From assembly GCA_044226535.1 (NCBI GenBank), contig JBGAGT010000001.1, positions 124,001-188,000 on the forward strand: DNA of 64,000 nucleotides, in the 5' to 3' direction. This DNA is from VBCG01 sp044226535 (GTDB lineage Bacteria; Pseudomonadota; Gammaproteobacteria; Burkholderiales; Casimicrobiaceae). The notes under the pieces were generated by a model, which saw only the letters and a program-made list of their open reading frames with translations, was not told the origin of the DNA and did not search any database. A program made the position numbers and the translations under genes. The first letter of the stretch is position 1, and each line of letters opens with the position of its first letter. Positions 42,058-52,425 of the stretch are shown in pieces.

Positions 42058-42630
42058 CACTCCCGTTCCATTCGTCGGTCGCGCGACGCTGCCTTGCGTT
42101 CGCGCGAGGTTCGCCACGCCCACATGGGCGCACGTCGTGCACGGCGCCGGCGGGGATGGCTCGCGCGGCGCGGCGGGCCCGGGTCGGGGTGGGAGGTCCC
42201 GGTGGCCGCGGAAACGGCCCGGGGCGGATGGCACCCGGGACGCTCGTGACAAATTCACGGTAACAAAGTGATGGGGTGGTTTCAAGCGCTTTTGATGCGC
42301 CGCACGATAAAAATTACCGCATTTAATCAATATATTAGAAATGCATTCCGCAGAACGGAAAGCATTTAGGCCTGGATGACCGAGTGCCCTCTCGCGGTGC
42401 AAGGAAGGGGTTGGTGTCCAGGGACAGGGCTTCGGATCGATGTTCCGTAACCTGTTGAATCGACGTGATTCGGATTGCCAGGTACTCCGTATTGCACTGC
42501 ATGCGGCACATTCTGTGGTGTGGAAAGCGATTCCGTTCGCGGCTTCGAGGTGCCGTGAGCTTGCGAGCCGGTTTCATCGACATGACGCGTCGGACTAACG
42601 AGTCGCGTGCGGCACCGTTATGCTTGGTCC
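42058..42630. other. Non-coding stretch upstream of aceA
   Basis: About 570 bases with no gene I can support. The aceA-proximal 200 bases are GC-rich; 42290-42370 is AT-rich and probably holds the aceA promoter and operator. From 42371 to 42630 lie short frames without ribosome sites. Confidence 0.6.
42339..42367. promoter_or_regulatory. Palindromic operator candidate upstream of aceA
   Basis: aaatgcattccg (42339-42350), five bases, then cggaaagcattt (42356-42367): a 12-bp inverted repeat with one mismatch. It lies in the AT-rich stretch about 290 bases before the aceA start. A dimeric regulator of the IclR or similar type is plausible. No regulator gene is adjacent. Confidence 0.55.
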
Positions 42631-42996
42631 ATGCCTCCGGTGCCCAAGCACGCAGCGATCCGTCAGTCCCCTGCGCGGCTGCGCGCCGCCGGCGCGATCG
42701 CCGCCGCGGCGATCCTGCTCCTCGCGCCGCTCACGGCGCAGGGAGACGACGCGGCCGCCGCCGCCGAGCGCGGCCGCAACCTTGCCGCGGGTTGCGCGAT
42801 CTGCCACGGCAGCAATGGCGTGAGCCGCGATGTCGTGCCCTCGCTCGCCGGCATGCGCGAGGCCGACCTCGTCGTCACCATGCAGGCCTACAAGGCCGGC
42901 GCGCGCCAGGGCACGGTGATGCCTCAGCTCGCGCGCGGCTACAGCGACGCGCAGATCGCGCTGATCGCGCGCTGGTTCGCGGAGCAGCCGCGATGA
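42631..42996 (+). CDS. Class I cytochrome c, FccA-like sulfide dehydrogenase subunit
   Basis: A 121-aa periplasmic monohaem cytochrome. Signal peptide spans residues about 18-38 (AAGAIAAAAILLLAPLTAQG). Haem is bound by C55-A-I-C58-H59, with Met97 (VMPQLA) as the likely sixth ligand. The stop is fused to the start of the flavoprotein gene (ATGA), so it is the electron-accepting subunit of that enzyme. A GTG at 42607 is an alternative start; neither has a clear ribosome site. Confidence 0.8.
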   Translation: MPPVPKHAAIRQSPARLRAAGAIAAAAILLLAPLTAQGDDAAAAAERGRNLAAGCAICHGSNGVSRDVVPSLAGMREADLVVTMQAYKAGARQGTVMPQLARGYSDAQIALIARWFAEQPR

Positions 42997-44348
42997 GCCG
43001 CGTCCGGCCGGCCCCCGCCCCGCGAGCTGCGCTTGCGCGCAACCCGTCGAGGCGGCGCTTCGTGCAGCACCTCGCCGCCGGCGGGGCACTCGCGCTCGGC
43101 GGTGCCTTCTCGCCGGGCGGCCTGCTCGTGCCGCGTGCACGCGCCGCGGAAGGGACGAAGCCTCGCGTCGTGGTCGTCGGCGGCGGCTTCGGCGGCGCCA
43201 CGGCCGCGCATTACCTGCGCATGTGGAGCGGTGGCGCGGTCGACGTGACGCTGGTCGATCCGGAAGCCACGCTGGTGAGCTGCCCGCTGTCGAACCTGGT
43301 GATCGGCGGCAGCCTCGACATCGACGCGGTGACGCGCCCGCTCGCCACGCTCGCAGACCGCCACGGCGTGAAGCTCGTGCGCGACACCGCGCTCGCCGTC
43401 GATCCCGATCGCCGCACCGTGAAGCTCGCCGGCGGCGGGATGCTCGCCTACGACCGGCTGGTGCTCTCTCCGGGCGTCGACGTCGTCTACGACAAGGTCG
43501 AAGGGCTGGCGACGCCCGAGGCTCGCGCGCGCGTCCTGCATGCCTGGCAGGCGGGGCCGCAGACCGTGGCGCTGCGACGGCAGCTCGAGGCGATGCGCGA
43601 CGGCGGGGTGTTCGCCATCTCCATTCCCGCGGCGCCCTACCGCTGCCCGCCGGGACCCTACGAGCGCGCCTGCCAGGTCGCGTGGTACCTGAAGCGCGCC
43701 AAGCCGCGCAGCAAGGTGCTGATCTTCGACGCCAACGCCGACGTCACCTCCAAGGCCGCGCTGTTCAAGGCGGCGTGGGCGGGCGAGTACAAGGGCCTCG
43801 TCGAGTACATCCCCAACCGCACGCTCGTGGGCGTCGACGCCGCGACGCTCACCGCGAAGTTCGAGGTCGACCCCGACCAGCGCATCGACGTGCTGAACGT
43901 GATCCCGCCCAACCGTGCCGGCGCAATCGCGCACCAGGCCGGCGTGGTCACCGCCAACGGGCAATGGTGCGAGGTCGATTTCCTCACCTTCGAGTCGATC
44001 AAGGTGAAGAACGTGCACGTGCTGGGCGACGCCATCCAGATCGCGCCGCTGATGCCCAAATCGGGCAGCATGGCCAACAACCAGGCGAAAGTCTGCGCGG
44101 CCGCGATCATCGCGCTCCTCGCCGGTCGCGAGCCCATGCAGGACCCGGCGATGCTCAACACCTGCTACAGCTTCATCACCGACAAGGACGTGGTGCACGT
44201 CGCCTCGGTGCACCAGTACAGCCGCGACAAGCGGACCTTCGAGCCGGTGGCCGGCGCGGGCGGGCTCTCGCCTGCGGCGAATGCGCAGGAAGGGCTCTAT
44301 GCGTGGAACTGGGCGCGTAACATCTGGGCGGATACGCTCGGCGCCTGA
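42993..44348 (+). CDS. fccB: Flavocytochrome c sulfide dehydrogenase, flavoprotein subunit
   Basis: A 451-aa FAD-dependent enzyme oxidising sulfide in the periplasm and passing electrons to its cytochrome. TAT signal PSRRRFVQHLAAGGALALGG (about 18-37); FAD-binding VVVVGGGFGGATAAHYLR (about 59-76). Redox-active cysteines are likely in VSCPLSNLVIG and PYRCPPGPYERACQVAW. The C-terminal FCSD domain ends LYAWNWARNIWADTLGA. The cytochrome gene is coupled upstream. Gene symbol follows Chromatiaceae usage; soxF is a synonym. Confidence 0.88.
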   Translation: MSRVRPAPAPRAALARNPSRRRFVQHLAAGGALALGGAFSPGGLLVPRARAAEGTKPRVVVVGGGFGGATAAHYLRMWSGGAVDVTLVDPEATLVSCPLSNLVIGGSLDIDAVTRPLATLADRHGVKLVRDTALAVDPDRRTVKLAGGGMLAYDRLVLSPGVDVVYDKVEGLATPEARARVLHAWQAGPQTVALRRQLEAMRDGGVFAISIPAAPYRCPPGPYERACQVAWYLKRAKPRSKVLIFDANADVTSKAALFKAAWAGEYKGLVEYIPNRTLVGVDAATLTAKFEVDPDQRIDVLNVIPPNRAGAIAHQAGVVTANGQWCEVDFLTFESIKVKNVHVLGDAIQIAPLMPKSGSMANNQAKVCAAAIIALLAGREPMQDPAMLNTCYSFITDKDVVHVASVHQYSRDKRTFEPVAGAGGLSPAANAQEGLYAWNWARNIWADTLGA

Positions 44349-44392
44349 GTCGCGACGCGCGAACGGCAAGCCTTCGAAACCTCCCGCCCGAC

Positions 44393-44689
44393 ATGCCCGC
44401 CTACCTGATCGCGGTTCACGACATCGAGGACCAGGCAAGCTACGACGAATACCGGACGAAGGTGGTGCCGACGCTCGAGAAGTTCGGCGGCCGCTTCGTC
44501 ACGCGCGCGGGAAGCCACACGTTCCCGGAAGGCGGAAGCTGGGCGCCCGAACGCGTGGTGATCGTCGAGTTTCCCCACCGGGACGCGCTCGACCGCTGGT
44601 ATGCGTCGCCCGAGTACCAGCCGCTGATCGCGCTGCGCAAGGCGTTCACGGGGCCGAACGCGATGCTGATCGCGATCGACGGCGCCTAG
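44393..44689 (+). CDS. DUF1330 family protein
   Basis: A 98-aa ferredoxin-like dimeric alpha-beta-barrel protein. MPAYLIAVHDIEDQASYDEY, then FGGRFVTRAG and VIVEFPHRDALDRWYASPEY are the DUF1330 pattern. Function unknown; the fold resembles small monooxygenases and stress proteins. It follows fccB by 44 bases on the same strand and may be cotranscribed. Confidence 0.85.
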   Translation: MPAYLIAVHDIEDQASYDEYRTKVVPTLEKFGGRFVTRAGSHTFPEGGSWAPERVVIVEFPHRDALDRWYASPEYQPLIALRKAFTGPNAMLIAIDGA

Positions 44690-44764
44690 CCGGCTGCGGT
44701 TCAGCGGAGCCGCAAGCAACTACGGGCTTCGCGCTTGGGTAGCCGGACGTTCGCCCCGCCGCGA

Positions 44765-45166
44765 TCAGCCACGGCCAATGCGTCTGGCGATGATCTGCTG
44801 AAGGTCTTCGAATCCCATCGCGAGCAGGAACACCCCGCCGGCGACGACGGCGAGCATCCCGAAGGGGGATACGAGAAGCAACGCGGCGCCGATGACGATG
44901 CTTCCCATGGCAAGCCATCGCCGCCGGCCTCTCGGGGCGGGCCGGCGCATGCCTGCCAGCCCGATGACGAGATACGCGAGGCCGAGCAGCAGGGGCACTC
45001 CGACCAAGGCCCACCCATCGGGCTGCGCGATGTCGCCACGCATGACGTCTGCGATCGAGCTCACGTTGGCCAGGTTGACCACGTGGAACGCGATGTAGAC
45101 CAGCATCGCGCCCACGAGGGCCCACGCGATGTACATCCATCGATCGCGCATCTCGAGCATCGTCAT
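44765..45166 (-). CDS. Hypothetical membrane protein (four helices)
   Basis: A 133-aa inner-membrane protein with helices at about 13-31, 52-72, 84-101 and 103-118, and a cytoplasmic basic loop (RRPAPRGRRR). The ATG at 45160 has AAGG at better spacing than the first ATG at 45166. It is the last of three small membrane-protein genes read leftwards with tiny gaps. No family recognised. Confidence 0.6.
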   Translation of the reverse strand: MTMLEMRDRWMYIAWALVGAMLVYIAFHVVNLANVSSIADVMRGDIAQPDGWALVGVPLLLGLAYLVIGLAGMRRPAPRGRRRWLAMGSIVIGAALLLVSPFGMLAVVAGGVFLLAMGFEDLQQIIARRIGRG

Positions 45167-45173
45167 CCTTGCG

Positions 45174-45503
45174 TCAGGGCTCCGGGTCCGTCAGCAATGG
45201 CGCCAACCTGCCTTGGCGGTCACGCCTCCGCTGCAATCGTTCCTCTCGTCTGGCGAGGAGCATCGCGAACAGCATTGCGATGATCGTCGTCAGCAACACC
45301 CAGACAATGCCCGCCTTGATTTCCCAAGGATCGTCGAAGACGCGGTAACGTGCCCAGGTCAGCGCACTCCCGCTTACGAGCGCAATGATCGCCACCGCGA
45401 AGAGCGATCGCACGAACCGCGGCACAACCAGCATCGAGAACAACATCCAGGTGATGGTTCCCACCACAAGGTATGCGGGCATCTTCATGGGAATCTCAGG
45501 CAT
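45174..45503 (-). CDS. Hypothetical membrane protein (three helices)
   Basis: A 109-aa protein with helices at about 9-27, 33-50 and 65-83 and a basic, arginine-rich C-terminus (RREERLQRRRDRQGR). It overlaps the preceding gene by eight bases; a start at 45488 (MKMPAYLV) would remove the overlap. Family not recognised. Confidence 0.6.
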   Translation of the reverse strand: MPEIPMKMPAYLVVGTITWMLFSMLVVPRFVRSLFAVAIIALVSGSALTWARYRVFDDPWEIKAGIVWVLLTTIIAMLFAMLLARREERLQRRRDRQGRLAPLLTDPEP

Positions 45504-45930
45504 CGGCGCGGTGGGCGAGGTGCGCGCCCATCATTGCCATCCCGGCCAAGGCCGTTACCAACACCGCGAATTGTCCGACCAGGACCCATCCTAACCCCGA
45601 GGAAGCCGAAAAGTAGGGAACATTGGTCAGCAACAGCAGCGCCGTGACGATGCCGGGTACCGCGCCGAGCAACGCAGGGCGATAGCGTGTCGACCAGCCC
45701 AGCGGCACGCCGATGATCGCCGCGGTCGCGACCGCGCCGGCGACACCCACTGCGGCAGCGACGATCGCAAGCCCCGAGCGAGACCTGAACGGCGCGATGG
45801 CCTCGAACAGCGGGGAGGTGACGGTCGCGAAGAACGCCTGGACGGTGACGTAGACGACGGGCGTCGCCAGGCACGCGACCAGCACGCAGGCCACGACGAC
45901 GAACGGACGGCGCCAGCGCGAGCTGCCCAT
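45496..45930 (-). CDS. Hypothetical membrane protein (four helices)
   Basis: A 144-aa protein starting MGSSRWRRPFVVVACVLVAC; four hydrophobic segments at about 9-36, 51-74, 84-104 and 112-136. GGGGGA six bases before the ATG is a strong ribosome site. First gene of the three-gene membrane cluster. No recognised family; composition is typical of an integral membrane protein. Confidence 0.65.
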   Translation of the reverse strand: MGSSRWRRPFVVVACVLVACLATPVVYVTVQAFFATVTSPLFEAIAPFRSRSGLAIVAAAVGVAGAVATAAIIGVPLGWSTRYRPALLGAVPGIVTALLLLTNVPYFSASSGLGWVLVGQFAVLVTALAGMAMMGAHLAHRADA

Positions 45931-46007
45931 GTGTTCCCCCCTTCGCCGGGCGACGTGGCCGCCCCGGGCGAGTGAGCCCGGGAACGCGCGCTCGCTCGAC
46001 CGACCGA

Positions 46008-48269
<2,262 letters not shown>

Positions 48270-48327
48270 TGCTCGACTCCGACTTCCGGACGGGCGGCGG
48301 CGGATGCCGCCGACCTGCCATCAACGT

Positions 48328-48636
48328 CTATGTCTCCTCCATCGTGCACTGCAGTGGGTGCTGATGCTCCCGCGCGATGCCTCGAACCTGGTCGACCTTC
48401 GCAGAAGCCACCTCTCGGGTATAGGTGCCGCAAACGCCCATCCCTTCGCGATGCACCTGGAGCATCACCTGCGTGGCCTGCTCGCGCGTCATCGCGAATA
48501 CAGTCTGCAACACGACGACCACAAAGTCCATCGGCGTGTAGTCGTCGTTCAGGAGGAGAACCTTGAACAGCGGCGGCGGCCGGGTGCGGACCTTTTCCGC
48601 CTCGAGGACGCCGGAATTTTGCTCCCGGGCGCTCAT
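48328..48636 (-). CDS. clpS: ClpS adaptor protein
   Basis: A 102-aa N-end-rule adaptor handing proteins to ClpA. Conserved VLLLNDDYTPMDFVVVVLQ (about 26-44), then HREGMGVCGTYTREVA and the substrate-pocket residues within them. A disordered N-terminal arm (1-22) inserts in ClpA. Divergent from the cold-shock gene with a 250-bp shared upstream region, the common proteobacterial cspD-clpS-clpA layout. Confidence 0.96.
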   Translation of the reverse strand: MSAREQNSGVLEAEKVRTRPPPLFKVLLLNDDYTPMDFVVVVLQTVFAMTREQATQVMLQVHREGMGVCGTYTREVASAKVDQVRGIAREHQHPLQCTMEET

Positions 48637-48887
48637 TCAACCTTGGACACCGTGATGGAGGTGGGGACTATGTTTTACGAATACAACAGTTTTATCAAGG
48701 CCGCCGGCAGCCCGTCCGCCGGCGCTTGACGACCGCCTGCCGACCCGCGTAAAAAGGCGCCGTTTGGCTCCAGTAGTCACTATCCCCGTGCGCCGCCCAA
48801 GCCCCGCTCATCGCGCCGTGTCCTGACGCGCCACAGGTCGTTCCTCTGCCCAAACAACCGATCATACTCAGATGAGGTAGACGCCTT

Positions 48888-49091
48888 ATGGCAACCGGTA
48901 CCGTGAAGTGGTTCAACGACGCGAAGGGCTTTGGGTTCATCACTCCGGACGACGGCGGCGAGGACCTGTTTGCGCATTTCTCGGCGATCAACATGCAGGG
49001 GTTCAAGACGCTGAAGGAAGGCCAGAAGGTCCAGTTCGAGGTCACCCAGGGACCCAAGGGCAAGCAGGCGTCGAACATCCAGTCGGCCTGA
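48888..49091 (+). CDS. Cold-shock domain protein
   Basis: A 67-aa OB-fold nucleic-acid chaperone. RNP1 KGFGFI (about 14-19) and RNP2 DLFAHFS (about 27-33) are intact. GAGGT about 11 bases before the ATG. The 250-base leader back to clpS may hold a cold-shock 5' UTR; a possible TTGACG-17-GTAAAA promoter starts at about 48727. A terminator follows. Confidence 0.95.
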   Translation: MATGTVKWFNDAKGFGFITPDDGGEDLFAHFSAINMQGFKTLKEGQKVQFEVTQGPKGKQASNIQSA

Positions 49092-49133
49092 CCGCACCCC
49101 GGGCGGCCCTCCGGGGGTCGCGCGGCCGGGAGG

Positions 49134-49162
49134 AAGGGGTCCGCCCGTGCGGGCCCCTTTTC
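49134..49162 (+). terminator. Cold-shock gene terminator
   Basis: aaggggtccgc and gcgggcccctttt pair around a short cccgt loop and end in TTTT, 40 bases after the cold-shock stop. Confidence 0.85.
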
Positions 49163-49179
49163 CATTTGGGCGGCCGTCC

Positions 49180-50694
49180 CTACTCCGCCGCCACCGGTGC
49201 CGCGCCGCCCGGCCGGGTGCGCCGCATGAACAGCAGGAGCGGCAGCATGACGGCGAAGCTCGCCGTCACCAGCCAGAAGGCGTCCACGAACGCCGCCATC
49301 TGCGCCTGCGCGCCCAGCGCCTGCGCCAGCATCTGGGCGCCCATCGGCGTGCCGGGCGCGAGGTGCAGCGCGCCGAGGTAGTCGGTCACGGGGGCCCGGT
49401 AGACGTTGAATTGCCCGCGCAGGAGCTCCCAGTGCGCCTGCGTCGAACGCACGAAATAGCTCGAGACCAGCGAGATCCCGACCGCCGAGCCCACCGAGCG
49501 GACCAGGCTGTACAGGCCGGCCGCCTCGGCGGACAGCGCCTTGGGGATGGTGGCGAAGGCAATGGTCGAGGCCGGCACGAAGATGAGGCCCAGCCCGAAG
49601 CCTTGCAGGACCAGCGGGAAGGCCATCCAGCCGCCGCCGATGTCGGGCGACATCCGCGTCATCCAGTACGAGCCGGCGATGCTGAACAGTACACCCGCGG
49701 TGAGCAGGGTCTTGGGCGCGACGCGGGTGGAGATGCGGCTGATCAGGATCATCGCCGCCAACGTCGCGAGGCCCCGCGGCATCAAGTCGAGGCCCGCCTC
49801 GGTGGTGGGGTAGCCCAGCAGGTTCTCGAGGAACATGGGCTGCAGCAGCATGCCGCCGTAGAGGCCGAGGCCCATGGTGAACATCACGGTGCAGGCCAGC
49901 ACGAAGTTGCGGTCCTTGAGCACCGCGAGGTTGAACAGCGGGTCGCGCTTGTTGACGATGGTCCTCCACACGAAGGCCACGAACAGCACCGCCGAGGCGA
50001 CCGCCATCGACACGATGAAGGGCGACGACAGCCAGTCGTCCTGCTCGCCGCGGTCGAGCGTGACCTGCAGCGCGCACAGCGACAGCGCCAGCGCGGCGAA
50101 GCCGAGCCAGTCGAGCTCGCGCGAGCGCGTCGGCGTGTCGGGGACGTAGGTCGCGGCGAGGAAGAACGACAGCGCGCCGACCGGCAGGTTGATGTAGAAG
50201 GTCCAGCGCCAGCTCACGACTTCGGTGAGCCAGCCGCCGAGCGTCGGCCCGAGGATGGGCGCCACCATCACCCCCATGCCCCAGATCGCCATCGCCTTGC
50301 CGCGCTCGTGCGGCGGGTAGGTGTGCGCCATCACCGCCTGCGACAGGGGGATGAGCGACGCGCCGAACAGGCCCTGCAGCAGCCTGAACGCCACCATTTC
50401 GCCGAGGTTCTGCGCGATGCCGCACAGGCCGGAGGCGATCACGAAGCCGCCGATGGACCACAGCAGGAATCGGCGCTGGCCGAAGCGGTCGGAGAGGTAG
50501 CCGGTGAGCGGCATCACCACCGAGGCGGCGATCAGGTACGAGGTCAGCACCCACGACACTTGGTCCATGCTGGCGCCGAGGTTGCCCGCCATGTGCGGCA
50601 GCGCGACGTTGACGATGGTGGTGTCGAGCGCCTGCATCACCGTGGCCGACATCATCGCCACGGTGATCAGGAAGCGGTTCGATCCCTCGCTCAT
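49180..50694 (-). CDS. emrB: DHA2-family multidrug efflux permease (EmrB-like)
   Basis: A 504-aa, 14-helix proton antiporter of the major facilitator superfamily that works with an EmrA-type adaptor and an outer-membrane channel. MQALDTTIVNVALPHMAGNL (about 15-34) with the D/TTIVNVALP motif C-like signature, GYLSDRFGQRRFLLWSI (motif A), and RLLQGLFGASLIPLSQAVM are diagnostic. Third gene of the marR-emrA-emrB operon, 49 bases after emrA. Confidence 0.92.
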   Translation of the reverse strand: MSEGSNRFLITVAMMSATVMQALDTTIVNVALPHMAGNLGASMDQVSWVLTSYLIAASVVMPLTGYLSDRFGQRRFLLWSIGGFVIASGLCGIAQNLGEMVAFRLLQGLFGASLIPLSQAVMAHTYPPHERGKAMAIWGMGVMVAPILGPTLGGWLTEVVSWRWTFYINLPVGALSFFLAATYVPDTPTRSRELDWLGFAALALSLCALQVTLDRGEQDDWLSSPFIVSMAVASAVLFVAFVWRTIVNKRDPLFNLAVLKDRNFVLACTVMFTMGLGLYGGMLLQPMFLENLLGYPTTEAGLDLMPRGLATLAAMILISRISTRVAPKTLLTAGVLFSIAGSYWMTRMSPDIGGGWMAFPLVLQGFGLGLIFVPASTIAFATIPKALSAEAAGLYSLVRSVGSAVGISLVSSYFVRSTQAHWELLRGQFNVYRAPVTDYLGALHLAPGTPMGAQMLAQALGAQAQMAAFVDAFWLVTASFAVMLPLLLFMRRTRPGGAAPVAAE

Positions 50695-50743
50695 CGGTTC
50701 CGTCCCGCCGGCATGCGCGCCGTCCCGCGCTGCGCCGCCCGGT

Positions 50744-51736
50744 TCACTTGAGCGCGATGGTCACGCTGGCGGTGGCGCCAACGCGCAGGGGGTGCGCATC
50801 GTCGGCGTCGTCGATGTGCACGCGCACCGGCACGCGCTGGGTGACCTTGACCCAGTTGCCGGTGGCGTTCTGCGGCGGCAGCAGCGAGAACGCCGTGCCG
50901 GTGCCGCCGGAAAGGCTCTGCAGCGTGCCGTGGAACACGCGGTTGGGGTACATGTCGACGACGACCTCGGCCTTCTGTCCCGGGGCGAGTCCGGCGAGCT
51001 GCGTCTCCTTGAAGTTGGCGTCGACCCAGAACGAGCCGTCGACGATCAGCGCCGCCACCGGGGCGTTGGCGGTGACGTTCGAGCCCGCGACCAGCGTGAA
51101 GTTGGTGATGCGGCCCGACGAGGGCGCGACGATGCGCGTGTGCTCGAGGTCGAGCTTCGCCTGCGCGATGTCCGCCTGCGCCTGCAGCACCTCGGGGCTC
51201 GCGGTGTCGCCGCCGTGCACGGCGCGCGCGCGGACGAGCTTGGCCTCGGCGGCGGCGACGCCGGCGGCTTCGGTGCGTGCCTTGGCGCGCGCGTCGTCGA
51301 GCGCCTGCTGCGACAGGAATTTCTGCGCGACGAGCTCCTCGGAGCGCTTGAGCTGCGAGTTGGCGTTGTCGAGCGACGCGCGGGCGCGCGCGACCTCGGC
51401 CTCGGCGGCGACGATGTCGGCGCTGTCCTGGCGCGCGGTCTGGCGGGCGAGGGCGAGGCGCGCCTCGGCCCTTTCCAGCGCGACCTCGAAGGGGCGCGGG
51501 TCGAGCTCGAACAGCAGGTCGCCGGCCTTGACGATGTCGTTCTCGCGCACCAGCACGCGCGCCACCTGCCCGGTGACCTGCGCCGAGATCTGGCCGATGT
51601 CGGCGTTGACGTAGGCGTTGTCGGTCTCGCGCTTCTGCTGCGACTCGCGGTACCAGCCGAAGCCGGCCACGACGGCCACCGCCAGCAGCACCACCGCGCC
51701 CGCGCGCAGGACGGCCTTGCCCGGGGCGAGCTTCAT
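50744..51736 (-). CDS. emrA: EmrA/HlyD-family membrane fusion protein
   Basis: A 330-aa periplasmic adaptor: one N-terminal membrane helix (10-28), biotinyl-lipoyl half-motifs (AQVTGQVARVLVRENDIVKA), a long alpha-helical hairpin (about 85-190, coiled coil), and a beta-barrel (GSNVTANAPVAALIVDGSFW). The ATG is fused to the marR stop (ATGA). It connects EmrB to a TolC-like channel, which is not in this window. Confidence 0.92.
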   Translation of the reverse strand: MKLAPGKAVLRAGAVVLLAVAVVAGFGWYRESQQKRETDNAYVNADIGQISAQVTGQVARVLVRENDIVKAGDLLFELDPRPFEVALERAEARLALARQTARQDSADIVAAEAEVARARASLDNANSQLKRSEELVAQKFLSQQALDDARAKARTEAAGVAAAEAKLVRARAVHGGDTASPEVLQAQADIAQAKLDLEHTRIVAPSSGRITNFTLVAGSNVTANAPVAALIVDGSFWVDANFKETQLAGLAPGQKAEVVVDMYPNRVFHGTLQSLSGGTGTAFSLLPPQNATGNWVKVTQRVPVRVHIDDADDAHPLRVGATASVTIALK

Positions 51737-52179
51737 CGCGATGCCTCCAGCCTGCGGTGGATGTCGGTGAGGATGTGCATGGCGCGCTCGATCTCCTCCA
51801 GCGGGATGTCGCGCAGCAGCTCGCGGCGCAGGTGCCCGGCGACGCGCCAGATCTCCGCCGAGACTTCCTCCCCGCGCGGGGTGAGGTGGACGGTCTTGAT
51901 GCGCCGGTCCTGCCCGACGCGCCGCTCCACCAGCTTCTCGCGCTCCAGGCGGTCGATCAGGCGCACCACGCTCGGGCCCTCGAGCCCGAGGTGCTCGGCG
52001 AGCATGGTCTGGCTCGGGCCGTCGAGCTTGCGCACATAGGCGAGCACCATCCAGGTCGCGCGCGACAGGCCGAGGGGCCGAAGGCGGCGGTCGAGCGCCA
52101 GCCGCCATTCGTGGGCGGTGTTGTGGACGAGGCGCGCGAAGTCCTCGGTGTTGATGGTGGGGGCGGTTGCGGTGTTCAC
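51733..52179 (-). CDS. MarR-family transcriptional repressor of the efflux operon
   Basis: A 148-aa winged-helix repressor. The recognition region is LAEHLGLEGPSVVRLIDRLE, with wing VGQDRRIKTVHLTPRG (about 60-105). It is first in the operon with emrA and emrB and probably releases DNA when a drug binds. A GTG at 52179 is the start used; no ribosome site precedes it. Two palindromic operators lie nine bases upstream. Confidence 0.9.
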   Translation of the reverse strand: MNTATAPTINTEDFARLVHNTAHEWRLALDRRLRPLGLSRATWMVLAYVRKLDGPSQTMLAEHLGLEGPSVVRLIDRLEREKLVERRVGQDRRIKTVHLTPRGEEVSAEIWRVAGHLRRELLRDIPLEEIERAMHILTDIHRRLEASR

Positions 52180-52187
52180 GATGTCTG

Positions 52188-52241
52188 GCTAATTATTAGC
52201 TTACTAACTATTAGCATAGAGGCAGCGGGCGGCAATTGCAA
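52188..52241 (-). promoter_or_regulatory. marR-emrAB promoter and paired MarR operators
   Basis: On the minus strand TTGCAA (52236-52241), 17 bp, TATGCT (52213-52218). Immediately downstream are gctaattattagc (52188-52200, a perfect palindrome around its central base) and the related actaactattagc (52203-52215). Together they cover the -10 box and transcription start, as expected for autorepression. Confidence 0.7.
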
Positions 52242-52372
52242 GGGTCGCGCGGCCCAGGTCGGCGAGCCCGCAGGACCGGACGCCGCGGTGCCCGGCGCAA
52301 CCCGGCGTCGCAGGTGCCGCCCCGAGGTGAAACTCGTGTAGAAAGTATGCACTCACTTCGAGCATCCGGCGC

Positions 52373-52401
52373 AAAAAAGGCGGGCGCTGCCGCACCCGCC
52401 C
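52373..52401 (-). terminator. icd terminator
   Basis: Minus strand ggcgggtgc and gcgcccgcc pair with one mismatch and run into six T residues, 25 bases after the icd stop. Confidence 0.8.
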
Positions 52402-52425
52402 TCCTCGCCGCGACGGTCGCCGTCG

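Noticed and set aside
42335..42583. An 82-codon minus-strand frame upstream of aceA
   Set aside because: It overlaps the presumed promoter/operator and has no ribosome site or protein-like pattern.
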